DNA of 19,054 bases from Methanosarcinales archaeon (GTDB lineage Archaea; Halobacteriota; Methanosarcinia; Methanosarcinales; EX4572-44). Under the pieces are notes generated by a model, which was not told the DNA's origin, ran no database searches, and worked only from the letters and a program-made list of their open reading frames with translations. The stretch is from the NCBI GenBank assembly GCA_004212095.1, contig RXIJ01000042.1, forward strand, positions 1 to 19,054. The letters are read 5' to 3'. The position numbers and the translations under genes are program-made. Shown here one piece after another: positions 7,771-15,783 of this stretch (its first letter is position 1; every line of letters begins with the position of its first letter).

Positions 7771-9144
7771 TTATTTAAATTCTATGGGCGTTATCACATC
7801 GGTGCTGATTGAGAGTTTCATTGGAGATAAAACGATGTTGTCTGGAACGTCTTCAACTATTTTGTATTTTACAGCAACAGATCCCTTTGAAGATGTCATC
7901 TTCAATAATTCATCTTTGTGGAGATTTAACGATTCTGCCAGACCAGGGCTTATTTCAACAAAATCCCTGTCTATCGTGTTATTCCATAGGAATGGAGTGT
8001 ATACATAGATAAGATGGGATTCTCCCTCGTATTTTTTGAGTTCTGTCTCTAGTTTATATACAGGGTTGTACTCCGGAACAACGTATTCATCTATTTCAGT
8101 AATCTCAAGCTTGCTTAGAACCTCTGCATGCAAGTTATCGTAGCTTGTCTCCTCTTTTCCAGCTGATTTCAATATTTTGCTGATTATTTCTACTCCATCT
8201 GTCGTTCCTTCAGTCTCAAGAGCTCTTCCTTCAAAATTAAGAACAGTTCCCTTCCCTTCAAACGTTCTATCGTTGGGAAGTACGATGTTTGCACGATCGG
8301 ATAAGCTATTGTGTGCTGATTGCTGCACGATTAGAACGTCAAGCTCATCCAATGCAGACAACAATGCATCGTCCGGAACGATTCCAGGATCAGATTCAAG
8401 TAGGTAAAGCCCCTTAATTTTCTTCTCTTTTATCTCGTCAAGTATCCGGTATATGCTCTTTTCTCCACTAGAGAGTAGCGAAGCTCCTGTTGAATTCAGG
8501 AATGGTTTTAGACATACGATATTCTCTCTATTACAAGAGTTTATTATCTCATTTGAAAATTCAAGATTTAAAGGATTAAGATCTAATATAACTAAAGAAT
8601 CACCAAAATCAATCGATTTTATTTGATCTATTTCTGTTGGATTCAAAATCACAGATTCGTCTGCAATTCTTATCTTTTTCCAGTAATAAGACGTTATTTT
8701 TGCCCCGTTTTCTTTTGCATACAGCATGTGTCTTAATATGAGCGGGTAAGTAGTATACGGATCGATAAACGTGATTATTTCAGTTGACTGCCTTATCTTC
8801 TCGATGTCTGCACCAACAAATCCTGGAATGCAGGTATAAACTTCAGACCCGACAGTACCTGCAAGTTTGGTGAATGCTAACTGCTCCTCGCAGGTTACGT
8901 TTCCAAACGATACAAATGCAAAATCTTTTGTCTCTGCGAGCTTTTTTGAAGCAGCAGATATTGCATTTGATAGTTCTTCCTCTTTTCCGTCAACCATTGG
9001 TAGTGTTTTTTCATAGTTATGAAGCTTCATTCCAAATCTACACAGCTTCCCAGAATTAACTGGAGCATTCTTTCTGAAGTACAGGACATCGTTTTTATAT
9101 AGTCCGCAACCGAGATTACAACCAGGGCACACAATCTTGTTCAT
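7771..9144 (-). CDS. Short formate dehydrogenase alpha-like (molybdopterin oxidoreductase family) subunit
   Basis: The N-terminus has a 4Fe-4S motif of the FdhA/FwdB type: Cys6, Cys9, Cys13 (CPGCNLGCGL) and Cys35 (SGKLCRFG). A central Rossmann-like region (about 55-330) includes LLESDPGIVPDDALL and IVLPNDRTFEGKGT, the usual end of the molybdopterin-binding core. The C-terminus (about 370-457) resembles the molybdopterin dinucleotide-binding barrel. At 457 residues it is far shorter than FdhA (about 650-700) and close to FwdB in size. No in-frame TGA or Sec is present. A Cys at 105 (VYTCIPGF) falls about where the catalytic Cys/Sec would be, but the His that normally follows is missing. The stop of the fdhB-like gene and the ATG share one base, and GAGGTGG lies just upstream, so it is translationally coupled as the last gene of the operon. 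It may transfer electrons within the Hdr complex rather than oxidise formate. Confidence 0.75.
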   Translation of the reverse strand: MNKIVCPGCNLGCGLYKNDVLYFRKNAPVNSGKLCRFGMKLHNYEKTLPMVDGKEEELSNAISAASKKLAETKDFAFVSFGNVTCEEQLAFTKLAGTVGSEVYTCIPGFVGADIEKIRQSTEIITFIDPYTTYPLILRHMLYAKENGAKITSYYWKKIRIADESVILNPTEIDQIKSIDFGDSLVILDLNPLNLEFSNEIINSCNRENIVCLKPFLNSTGASLLSSGEKSIYRILDEIKEKKIKGLYLLESDPGIVPDDALLSALDELDVLIVQQSAHNSLSDRANIVLPNDRTFEGKGTVLNFEGRALETEGTTDGVEIISKILKSAGKEETSYDNLHAEVLSKLEITEIDEYVVPEYNPVYKLETELKKYEGESHLIYVYTPFLWNNTIDRDFVEISPGLAESLNLHKDELLKMTSSKGSVAVKYKIVEDVPDNIVLSPMKLSISTDVITPIEFK

Positions 9145-10292
9145 TATTCCACCTCGAATGAAGGAGGTATTTTCATATCCATACCAGGAACATAGTTATA
9201 TTTTGCCTGTATTCTGTCTGCAATTCGTCGGTGAAGGATTGTCAAGGGAATTTCAGCGGGGCAGACATCTGTGCATTGTCCGCATCCTATACAGGAATCA
9301 GAAAGGTGTAAGAGTCGTACCAAATGGTAAATGCTGATTTTATATGAATCTATCGGATCATAGAAGTCGATACACTTTGATTCATCACATGCACATACGG
9401 GACAAACATATTTACATGCCTCGCAATCGATGCAATCTTCCATGACGTCCATATAGTAATGGAATCGCTCCAGCCTATCTTCAATCGGCACAAAGATTTT
9501 TTCATGCCATTTCTTTGCAACCTTTTCCATCACACTATTTGTCTTTTCTCTTATTTTTATGCCTTTTTCCGTGGCTGGTGCAGTTTCAATTAATCCAAGT
9601 TCAATTGCATTATTCATCAATTTTATGCCTTTTTCCGTAAAGATTTCCACAAACGTCTCGTTTTTGCCTGCACCCCAGTTCCCGCATGCTACGTCAGTCA
9701 TCACTGGTATATTTGTTTCACAGTATCTACAATTCTCTCTTCTTCCATATCCAGCTTCTTCGAGTTCATCAATAGAAATTGCCTTTTTTTCGTTTTTTGT
9801 CTTGAATATAAGCTTTCCCTTTTCTATTTCTTCTTCGATTACATCATCCGGATTTATTTCATACATCTTCTCAAGCATTTCCATGGTTGTGATGGGGGGC
9901 ATGGTTCCTCCACAATTCAGTCCGATCAGATAGGTTTTCTCAAGGTTAATTTTTTTTCTTTTTGCCTGTTCGACTATTCCTCTTGCATCGCATGGTTTTG
10001 CAGGAAGAGCGAGGGCTCCGTCCGGATGCTCTTCAAAGAATCGAACTGCAAATTTTGTTAGATTGATTGGTGCAGCATGAAGCGATCCTGAACATTTTAG
10101 TACTTCATCAACGTTCGAGGTTCTGATCGGAACTCCTTCGAACTCACTTATCTTTTGTAAAGCAATGACCTCGTCAGCCAGTTCCCCTTTTAATGAAGCA
10201 GTTAGTAGTGAAGTAACCAGACCTCCGGATGCGCCTTCTTTTTTTATCTCCTCATCCTTACTCCATGCAACGATGCGATCTCCAATATTCAT
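9144..10292 (-). CDS. fdhB: FdhB/FrhB-like F420-binding iron-sulfur flavoprotein
   Basis: Members of this family exchange electrons between coenzyme F420 and a Fe-S chain through FAD. The protein shows the FrhB-type flavin/F420 region (GASGGLVTSLL near 20-31, LPAKPCDARGI near 96-106, ENCRYCETN and DVACGNWG near 186-207) and two C-terminal 4Fe-4S motifs (Cys287/290/293/297 and Cys334/337/340/344), as in FdhB. An extra group of cysteines (PVCACDESKC) follows the first motif. The longest frame begins with GTG at 10301, but the ATG at 10290-10292 has GGAG eight bases upstream and overlaps the mvhD stop as ATGA, so I use it (382 residues). In the operon it is the likely entry or exit point for F420H2 electrons into HdrA. 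It could instead be a formate dehydrogenase beta subunit if its partner were active on formate. Confidence 0.88.
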   Translation of the reverse strand: MNIGDRIVAWSKDEEIKKEGASGGLVTSLLTASLKGELADEVIALQKISEFEGVPIRTSNVDEVLKCSGSLHAAPINLTKFAVRFFEEHPDGALALPAKPCDARGIVEQAKRKKINLEKTYLIGLNCGGTMPPITTMEMLEKMYEINPDDVIEEEIEKGKLIFKTKNEKKAISIDELEEAGYGRRENCRYCETNIPVMTDVACGNWGAGKNETFVEIFTEKGIKLMNNAIELGLIETAPATEKGIKIREKTNSVMEKVAKKWHEKIFVPIEDRLERFHYYMDVMEDCIDCEACKYVCPVCACDESKCIDFYDPIDSYKISIYHLVRLLHLSDSCIGCGQCTDVCPAEIPLTILHRRIADRIQAKYNYVPGMDMKIPPSFEVE

Positions 10293-10714
10293 TTCATCCA
10301 CTCCTGTCTGAGCGGGCTTGGACCAATCGCTTTTATTTCCTCGGTTACTTTCCGTATGTATTCTGCGAATTCACTTCCTTCTGAAGCAGATATCCATTGT
10401 AATTGTAACCGCTCATCTTCCAGTCCAATTTCATCTAAAATTTCTTTTAGCATTTCAAATCTCTTTTTTGCTTTATAATTTCCACTGATATAGTGGCAGT
10501 CTCCAATATGACATCCGGTAAAGAGTACTGCATCCGATCCTTCCATCAGTGCAGTGAGCACAAATCCTGGATCAGTTCTACCGGAACACATCACTCTAAT
10601 CGTTCGTGTGCTCGGTGGCTGCTGTTTTCGTCCCACGCCAGCATCGTCAGATCCTGCATAGGAACACCAGTTACAACAGAACAATGTTATCTTAGGGGTC
10701 CATTCTTCTTCCAT
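10289..10714 (-). CDS. mvhD: MvhD/FlpD-family 2Fe-2S electron-transfer subunit
   Basis: MvhD links a hydrogenase or formate dehydrogenase to HdrA through a 2Fe-2S cluster. From the chosen start the 141-residue product contains ITLFCCNWCSYAGSDDAG near the N-terminus, VMCSGRTDP with a single Cys, and FTGCHIGDCHY, the full set of family cysteines. The C-terminal helix region matches the family. A GTG at 10729 gives five more residues, but the ATG at 10714 is preceded at eight bases by GGTGA, formed by the end of hdrA, so I prefer it. No hydrogenase MvhA/MvhG genes are present. Its neighbours are FdhB- and FdhA-like, which points to an F420- or formate-linked version of the complex. Confidence 0.93.
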   Translation of the reverse strand: MEEEWTPKITLFCCNWCSYAGSDDAGVGRKQQPPSTRTIRVMCSGRTDPGFVLTALMEGSDAVLFTGCHIGDCHYISGNYKAKKRFEMLKEILDEIGLEDERLQLQWISASEGSEFAEYIRKVTEEIKAIGPSPLRQEWMK

Positions 10715-10722
10715 CTTTCGTT

Positions 10723-13710
10723 TCACCACGCAAATGCATGTTTTACTTGTGCAAGTATCTGGTTATTCTTAAAGTGCAGTTGTTCCATTGCACCAGTTGG
10801 ACAGGCTGTAACACATGTGCCGCATCCTTTGCACATTGCTTTATTCACCACTGCTTTTCCATCTTCGATCGTTACTGCCAGGTATGCACATTTATCTTCA
10901 CAAATAGCACAGCCAACACATCTTTCTTCATCGGGACTTGCAACGATTGCCTCTGCAATCACCTTTCCGGCAGCCAGTGGAATTGATGCTCTTCCTGCTG
11001 CAGCACTTGCTTGAGCAATACACTCATCGATTGGTTTTGGCCCATGTGCAAGTCCACAGAGATATACACCATCTGTAGCAAAGTCAACTGGCCTGAGTTT
11101 TACATGTGCTTCAAAGAAGAATTTTGTTGGTGCAAGAGGTACTTTAAACATCTTCCCGACTTCGGCATTGTCATCATTCGGAACCATTGGAGTGCTTAAA
11201 ACAACCAGATCTGGTTTTATTTTTATGTTTTCACCAATGAATTCATCATAAACATCGACATACTCATTGACGACTGGTTTTCTTTCATCATCATATCGTA
11301 CGAATATAACTCCTGCTTCTCTTGCTTTCGTGTATAATACTTCGTTTGTTCCGTACGTTCTGATATCTTTATAGAGGATGAAAATATCTGTTTTTGGTTT
11401 TTGTTTCTTTATTCTTATTGCATTCTTTACTGCCTCAGTACAGCATATCTTGGAGCAATATGTTCTTGGCGCTTCTTCTCTTGCTCCAACACATTGGATC
11501 ATTACAATCGTGTTTGCCTCTACCTTGTCTATGATTTTTTCGAGTTCAAACTGTGTGATAACTCTTTTTCCATCGTACCCATAGTACCCTTCCGGTTTAA
11601 ACGCTTCACCACCGGTTGCGATAATAGCAATGCCAAAATCTATCTCTTCCTCTTTTTCAGGTGATATGACCTTTGCCTTGAAGTTTCCTACACTCCCGGA
11701 GACATCAGAGACCTCTGAATTTGGATAAACTGTGATGAGCTTATTTTCTTCCACTCTTTTTATTGTCTCACCAACAATCTGTTTAGGATCCTCTCCATTG
11801 GGAAGTGATGTGATATCCTTGAGGAGCCCTCCGAGTTCTCCGGTTCTCTCAACAAGGTATACTGGAAATCCCCCGGCTGCTAAATCAAGAGCTGCTGACA
11901 TTCCACTGATTCCAGCGCCAATTACAAGTGCTTTTTGATTAACTGGAATTTCTCCTCTTCCTAGTGGTTCAAGCAATCGTGCCTTTGCAATAGACATTCT
12001 GACAATCTCTTTTGCTTTCTCTGTTGCCTTCTCTTTCTCATTCATGTGTATCCAGGAACAGTGTTCCCTGATATTAGCAAACTCAAAGAGGAATGGATTT
12101 AATCCGGCCTCTGCACAGGTTGCATGGAAGAGTGGTTCGTGCGTTCTTGGTGTGCATGCAGCCATAACAACTCTGCTCAAATCAAGTTCATGTATCTTGT
12201 CAAATATTTGTTTGTTCCCATCATCAGAGCACGCATAAGGCACCTCTGTTGCATAAACGACATTCGGAATTGTTTTTACGTATTCAACAACACCCGGAAT
12301 GTCAACAATGCCCCCAATGTTTATCCCGCAGTGACATACAAATACGCCAATTCTTGGCTCAAGACCAAGAACATCTTTCTCTGGTGGGAGCTCTTTTTTC
12401 GTTGTCAGTGTATTTCTGGATTCTGAAAGAAGTGAACCTATCTTCCCAGCAGCGCCACTTGATTGTGCGACAGTTTCCGGAATATCTTTTGGACCCTGTG
12501 CAGTGCCGCACACAAAGATTCCATTGACGTTTGTCTCTACCGGATGGTCTATGGTTGTTGCCACGTTTCCAAACCTATTCAAGTCAACTCCGATACTTGT
12601 TATAAGCTCCTGTGTTTCCTTTGACTGGGATAAACCAACAGATAAGATTACCATATCGAATTGTTCTTCCTTAACCCTTGCTTCAGCAAGGTCTTCGTAT
12701 TTAATAGTTAGATTTCCATCTGATTCATAGACTTCCGCAACTCGTGACCTGACATAATTGATTCCATAATCATCTTGCCCGCGCTTGTAAAATTCTTCAA
12801 ATCCCTTGCCGCATGCTCTATAATCCATATAGAATATAGAAATATCAGTATCCATATTGTGTTCTTTTGTTATAATTGACTCTTTCGTTGCATAATTACA
12901 ACAAACGGCAGAACAATATTCGATACCTATTTTTGGATTTCTTGATCCTACGCATTGAATAAACGCAATTCTTTTTGGCTCTTCCCCATCTGAAAATCGT
13001 TTTACGTGACCAATAGTTGGTCCATTGGCACACATCAACCGTTCATATTGCATTGCAGTTAACACATCCGGATGGTCCGGAAGGTACTGTTTTAGTTCTG
13101 ATGGGTCATACGGAACAGCTCCGGTTGCAAATAGTATTGCTCCGACATTTAGGTCTTCATATTCATCCTTCAGATCAAAATCTATTGCACCTGCGGTACA
13201 TGCTTTTTGACAGACTTTACAGATCTTGTTCTGGGCAAATATTCTACAATGATCAATATCTATTGTTGCCTTGTTAGGAACTGCTTGAGAAAATGGTATG
13301 TATATTGCTTTTCGTTCTCCAATCCCCTCATCGAATTCGCTTGGTATTTTTTTTACAACACATTTTTGAGCACATGCACCACAACCTGTGCATATATTTA
13401 TATCAACATGTCTGGTTTTCTTCTTTATTTTTGCAATAAAATTTCCGGACTCGCCATCGACCGATAGAAGCTCTGTATATCCAAGCACACTAATGTTTGG
13501 ATGTCTTGATGACTCTACCAGTTTTGGGGACTCTATACAAAGTGAACAATCGCATGTCGGAAATGTTTTGTCAAGCTGTGCCATTCCTCCGCCGATGGAA
13601 GGTCGATGTTCAATCAGATATACTTTGTAGCCAGAATCTGCAAGGTCTAAAGAAGCTTGTATTCCTCCAACACCTCCACCTACCACCAAAACTGATCCTA
13701 CTTTTTCCAT
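10723..13710 (-). CDS. hdrA: Double-length HdrA, heterodisulfide reductase flavoprotein subunit
   Basis: The 995-residue protein is two HdrA units in tandem. Unit 1 (1-435) has the FAD dinucleotide fold (VVGGGVGGIQA), the FAD-proximal cysteine group Cys53/55/58 (PTCDCSLCI), an inserted ferredoxin region (Cys107/110/113/117 and Cys155/164/167/171), and the second FAD half ending FVCGTAQGPKDIPE. Unit 2 starts with the HdrA N-terminal domain (VFVCHCGINIGG 457-468, MAACTPRTHEPLF 516-528, CSWIH), then a second FAD fold (VIGAGISGMSAA 596-607) and a C-terminal double 4Fe-4S ferredoxin (Cys931/934/937/941 and Cys960/963/966/970). Unit 2 lacks the FAD-proximal cysteines and the inserted ferredoxin; unit 1 lacks the HdrA N-terminal domain and C-terminal ferredoxin. 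HdrA carries the bifurcating FAD that splits electrons between ferredoxin and heterodisulfide. The start follows a GGAGG 11 bases upstream, 24 bases after hdrB. Confidence 0.96.
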   Translation of the reverse strand: MEKVGSVLVVGGGVGGIQASLDLADSGYKVYLIEHRPSIGGGMAQLDKTFPTCDCSLCIESPKLVESSRHPNISVLGYTELLSVDGESGNFIAKIKKKTRHVDINICTGCGACAQKCVVKKIPSEFDEGIGERKAIYIPFSQAVPNKATIDIDHCRIFAQNKICKVCQKACTAGAIDFDLKDEYEDLNVGAILFATGAVPYDPSELKQYLPDHPDVLTAMQYERLMCANGPTIGHVKRFSDGEEPKRIAFIQCVGSRNPKIGIEYCSAVCCNYATKESIITKEHNMDTDISIFYMDYRACGKGFEEFYKRGQDDYGINYVRSRVAEVYESDGNLTIKYEDLAEARVKEEQFDMVILSVGLSQSKETQELITSIGVDLNRFGNVATTIDHPVETNVNGIFVCGTAQGPKDIPETVAQSSGAAGKIGSLLSESRNTLTTKKELPPEKDVLGLEPRIGVFVCHCGINIGGIVDIPGVVEYVKTIPNVVYATEVPYACSDDGNKQIFDKIHELDLSRVVMAACTPRTHEPLFHATCAEAGLNPFLFEFANIREHCSWIHMNEKEKATEKAKEIVRMSIAKARLLEPLGRGEIPVNQKALVIGAGISGMSAALDLAAGGFPVYLVERTGELGGLLKDITSLPNGEDPKQIVGETIKRVEENKLITVYPNSEVSDVSGSVGNFKAKVISPEKEEEIDFGIAIIATGGEAFKPEGYYGYDGKRVITQFELEKIIDKVEANTIVMIQCVGAREEAPRTYCSKICCTEAVKNAIRIKKQKPKTDIFILYKDIRTYGTNEVLYTKAREAGVIFVRYDDERKPVVNEYVDVYDEFIGENIKIKPDLVVLSTPMVPNDDNAEVGKMFKVPLAPTKFFFEAHVKLRPVDFATDGVYLCGLAHGPKPIDECIAQASAAAGRASIPLAAGKVIAEAIVASPDEERCVGCAICEDKCAYLAVTIEDGKAVVNKAMCKGCGTCVTACPTGAMEQLHFKNNQILAQVKHAFAW

Positions 13711-13734
13711 GTTTTATTCATCCTCCATTTTTGT

Positions 13735-14607
13735 TCAGATTACCTTTTCTTCAATCTCTTTTGTAGATACGATATTCTTATTCAGTGCCAGCTTCTTTGG
13801 TTCAACTCCTAATGCAAGACCAAGAAGTTGTGAGAAATATAACACAGGTATGCCTAAGGTGATGTTGAAAAACTCTTCTATATCAGGCTGCTTTGCATCC
13901 AGCATCATGTGACAGAGTGGACATGCTGTGATGATGCAATCAGCACCTCCCTTCTTAGCAGCCTCGAGAACTCTTTTTGACATTTCAAATGCTAGGTCGC
14001 CTCTTGTCATCATCAAAGGTCCACCACAGCACCGTATTCTCATCTGCCTGAATGGGATGGCGGTACCTCCGGCCAACTCTACTATTTTATCCATCAACTC
14101 AGGTCTTTCAGGGTTGTCAAAACCGATTTCAGACGGTCGCTCAAGGTAACAGCCATAATAAGGAGCTACTTTCACTGCTACTTTCTTCTTGATTTTCTTA
14201 CCTATCTCGTCAAGACCTACATCATTTACAAGGATATCCAGCGTATGTTTCGCGCTTATTGTCCCCTTATAATCCAGAGATGGATCGATATCTCTCATTT
14301 TTTTGCGTAAGTTCTCATCTTCTTTGAGCGCTTTATCAGTTCGTGCTAAATTGTAAAAACATATACTACACGGAGTCGCAACGTTTAGCCCCTCCTTTTC
14401 TGCAATAACAAGGTTTCTTGCATTCAGTGCGTAAACCATGTTCGGATCCTCTGCCTCGGCAGCCCCGCAGCAGTTCCAATCCTCCATCTCAATTAACTCA
14501 ATTCCAAGCTGCTCAAACACAGCTTTTGTTGACATCTCCTGATCTACTGCATGTGTAGCACCTGCACACCCAGGATAATATGCTAACTTTGTAACACTCG
14601 TACTCAT
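13735..14607 (-). CDS. hdrB: CoB-CoM heterodisulfide reductase subunit B
   Basis: HdrB carries the two non-cubane 4Fe-4S clusters that reduce or form the CoM-S-S-CoB disulfide. The 290-residue protein has both CCG motifs: Cys14 (YYPGCAG), Cys46-Cys47 (NCCGAAE), Cys80 and Cys83 (CSIC), and then Cys153 (YYGCYLERP), Cys193-Cys194 (RCCGGPLM), Cys229 and Cys232 (CPLC). The length and spacing are normal. The longest frame begins with TTG four codons earlier, but the ATG at 14605-14607 has a strong GGTGATT just upstream, overlapping the hdrC end, so it is the start. It lies between hdrC and hdrA, as is usual in archaea. Confidence 0.96.
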   Translation of the reverse strand: MSTSVTKLAYYPGCAGATHAVDQEMSTKAVFEQLGIELIEMEDWNCCGAAEAEDPNMVYALNARNLVIAEKEGLNVATPCSICFYNLARTDKALKEDENLRKKMRDIDPSLDYKGTISAKHTLDILVNDVGLDEIGKKIKKKVAVKVAPYYGCYLERPSEIGFDNPERPELMDKIVELAGGTAIPFRQMRIRCCGGPLMMTRGDLAFEMSKRVLEAAKKGGADCIITACPLCHMMLDAKQPDIEEFFNITLGIPVLYFSQLLGLALGVEPKKLALNKNIVSTKEIEEKVI

Positions 14608-14608
14608 C

Positions 14609-15205
14609 TTAATCACCAATGCTCTTAAATATTTTCTTTACTTCGTCAGTTTTCTTTATTTTCTCAGGAAGCATTGATGTTACTGGCATCTTACCCTTCT
14701 TAAAAAGCCTCATCCCAAGCTTTGTGTAGTCTTTCTGCATCGCCATCATAGCAGAAACAAATCCTTTATGGACTTTCTGGTAGTATTCCATCGTAAGTCC
14801 AATTTCGTAGGATCTACCGTACTTTTCTATCTGGTGCATGAAAGCCTTTTCAAACGCTGGTCTGGCGCTCTTTATATCAATGTTGCCTTTTTTAGCTTCC
14901 TTCTCAGCTACCTGTCGTATTGCGCCCATCACATCAGAAATCTTGACATCCTGTGGACACCGCTCAGTACACATCTGGCAGATAGCACACATCCATATCT
15001 CGTCGCTTGATAGAACCTTATTTTTCATACCAAGTAAAGTCATTCGAATAGTCTTTCTTGGATTATAATTCGGGTCAATATCAGCGATTGGACAGCTTGC
15101 AGTACATGTTGAACACTGGAAGCAGCGCATGATATTCTCCCCACCCGGGGTTGATGCAACCTCATACTTGAATTCTGGATCGAGTTCCCACGCATTAACC
15201 GACAT
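14609..15205 (-). CDS. hdrC: CoB-CoM heterodisulfide reductase subunit C
   Basis: HdrC is the ferredoxin-like subunit that carries electrons between HdrA and HdrB. The 198-residue product has two 4Fe-4S motifs: Cys28/31/34/38 (MRCFQCSTCTASCP) and Cys73/76/79/83 (MCAICQMCTERCP), followed by a helical C-terminal part. The ATG is preceded by GAGGTAAC at a good distance. It is the first gene of the operon, with the AT-rich promoter region upstream, and its stop lies next to the hdrB start. Confidence 0.95.
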   Translation of the reverse strand: MSVNAWELDPEFKYEVASTPGGENIMRCFQCSTCTASCPIADIDPNYNPRKTIRMTLLGMKNKVLSSDEIWMCAICQMCTERCPQDVKISDVMGAIRQVAEKEAKKGNIDIKSARPAFEKAFMHQIEKYGRSYEIGLTMEYYQKVHKGFVSAMMAMQKDYTKLGMRLFKKGKMPVTSMLPEKIKKTDEVKKIFKSIGD

Positions 15206-15299
15206 TTTGTTACCTCATAATAAATATATTCTTTTCGTATGTCACCAGTGCTGTGTGATATACGAAATCATAAAGTGGTATTCCAACTTGCATAATGCT

Positions 15300-15385
15300 T
15301 GTTAGTTGGTAACCTAATATTTAATCCTTCCTATCTTTATTTTGTTAAAATTAATATTTAATTTTTTCTATAAATTTATATCCGC
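15300..15385 (-). promoter_or_regulatory. AT-rich promoter region of the hdr operon
   Basis: This is the only long non-coding stretch before hdrC and is very AT-rich. Candidate box A sequences read leftward are the palindrome TATAAATTTATA at 15369-15380 and TTAAATATTAGG near 15311-15322. These would give leaders of about 145 or 87 bases. A nearer AATATATTTA (about 15221-15230) would start transcription inside the coding region and is less likely. Which box is used cannot be decided from sequence. Confidence 0.35.
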
Positions 15386-15400
15386 AAGCTTTAATTTTTC

Positions 15401-15605
15401 GGCGAGAAGTCTCCATCCATAAGGGTGGGGATGAATCGCGCAACCGCCAGTCTTGTGTAGTTACCAGATAAACGCGGAATTGTAAGGCAGGGACTGCCTT
15501 CTACGCTTCTGGAGATAGCACATCTATAACACCTAACTCAGGTTTCTGCAAGTTCTGTCGTTGAAGGAAGAAGCCCTTTGCGATAGCGAGGAGTAGTTCA
15601 CTTTG
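15401..15605 (+). mobile_element. Relic of an IS200/IS605 (IS1341-type) element: tnpB 3' tail with two right-end-like hairpins
   Basis: Two hairpins share the layout GAAG-x, eight-base stem, four-base loop, stem ending in G-rich sequence. The first pairs 15411-15418 with 15423-15430 around ATAA; the second pairs 15574-15581 with 15586-15593 (one mismatch) around GATA and is followed by GTAGTTCAC, a typical right-end sequence of IS1341-type elements. Between them one frame, interrupted by TAG and TAA stops, reads GIVRQGLPSTLLEIAHL, then LTQVSASSVVEGRSPLR. This resembles the C-terminal tail of TnpB, whose last codons normally overlap the right-end hairpin. A further seven-base inverted repeat (AAGGCAG/CTGCCTT) lies at 15484-15500. 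The transposase and nuclease domains are gone. It might still encode a structured omega-RNA-like transcript. Confidence 0.45.
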
Positions 15606-15783
15606 GGGGACTAACGTGAAGGTATACCGAGGTCGAGTGAGTCGCGTGGATCGTGTGATTTTGTAGGGGGAATGATTGTTATAGGATATTGTTAAGTAAT
15701 CTGAAAGATATTTGTGGGCCATGAAACATTGGATTCGGATGTATTTTGTTCTGCGATATTTTACATATATGGGGGATTAAAAA

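Noticed and set aside
7609..7812. Plus-strand open frame of 67 codons between the transposase remnant and the fdhA-like gene
   Set aside because: No ribosome site, no recognisable motif, and it overlaps the 3' end of the fdhA-like gene antisense.
7771..9144. Possible selenocysteine formate dehydrogenase
   Set aside because: There is no in-frame TGA; the candidate position carries an ordinary Cys codon, and the protein is too short for a normal FdhA.
10493..11014. Plus-strand open frame of 173 codons
   Set aside because: It lies antisense over mvhD and the end of hdrA, is rich in Ser/His/Cys as expected from the reverse of a coding strand, and has no family resemblance. Other frames opposite hdrA, hdrB, the fdh-like genes and the trehalose fusion were rejected for the same reason.
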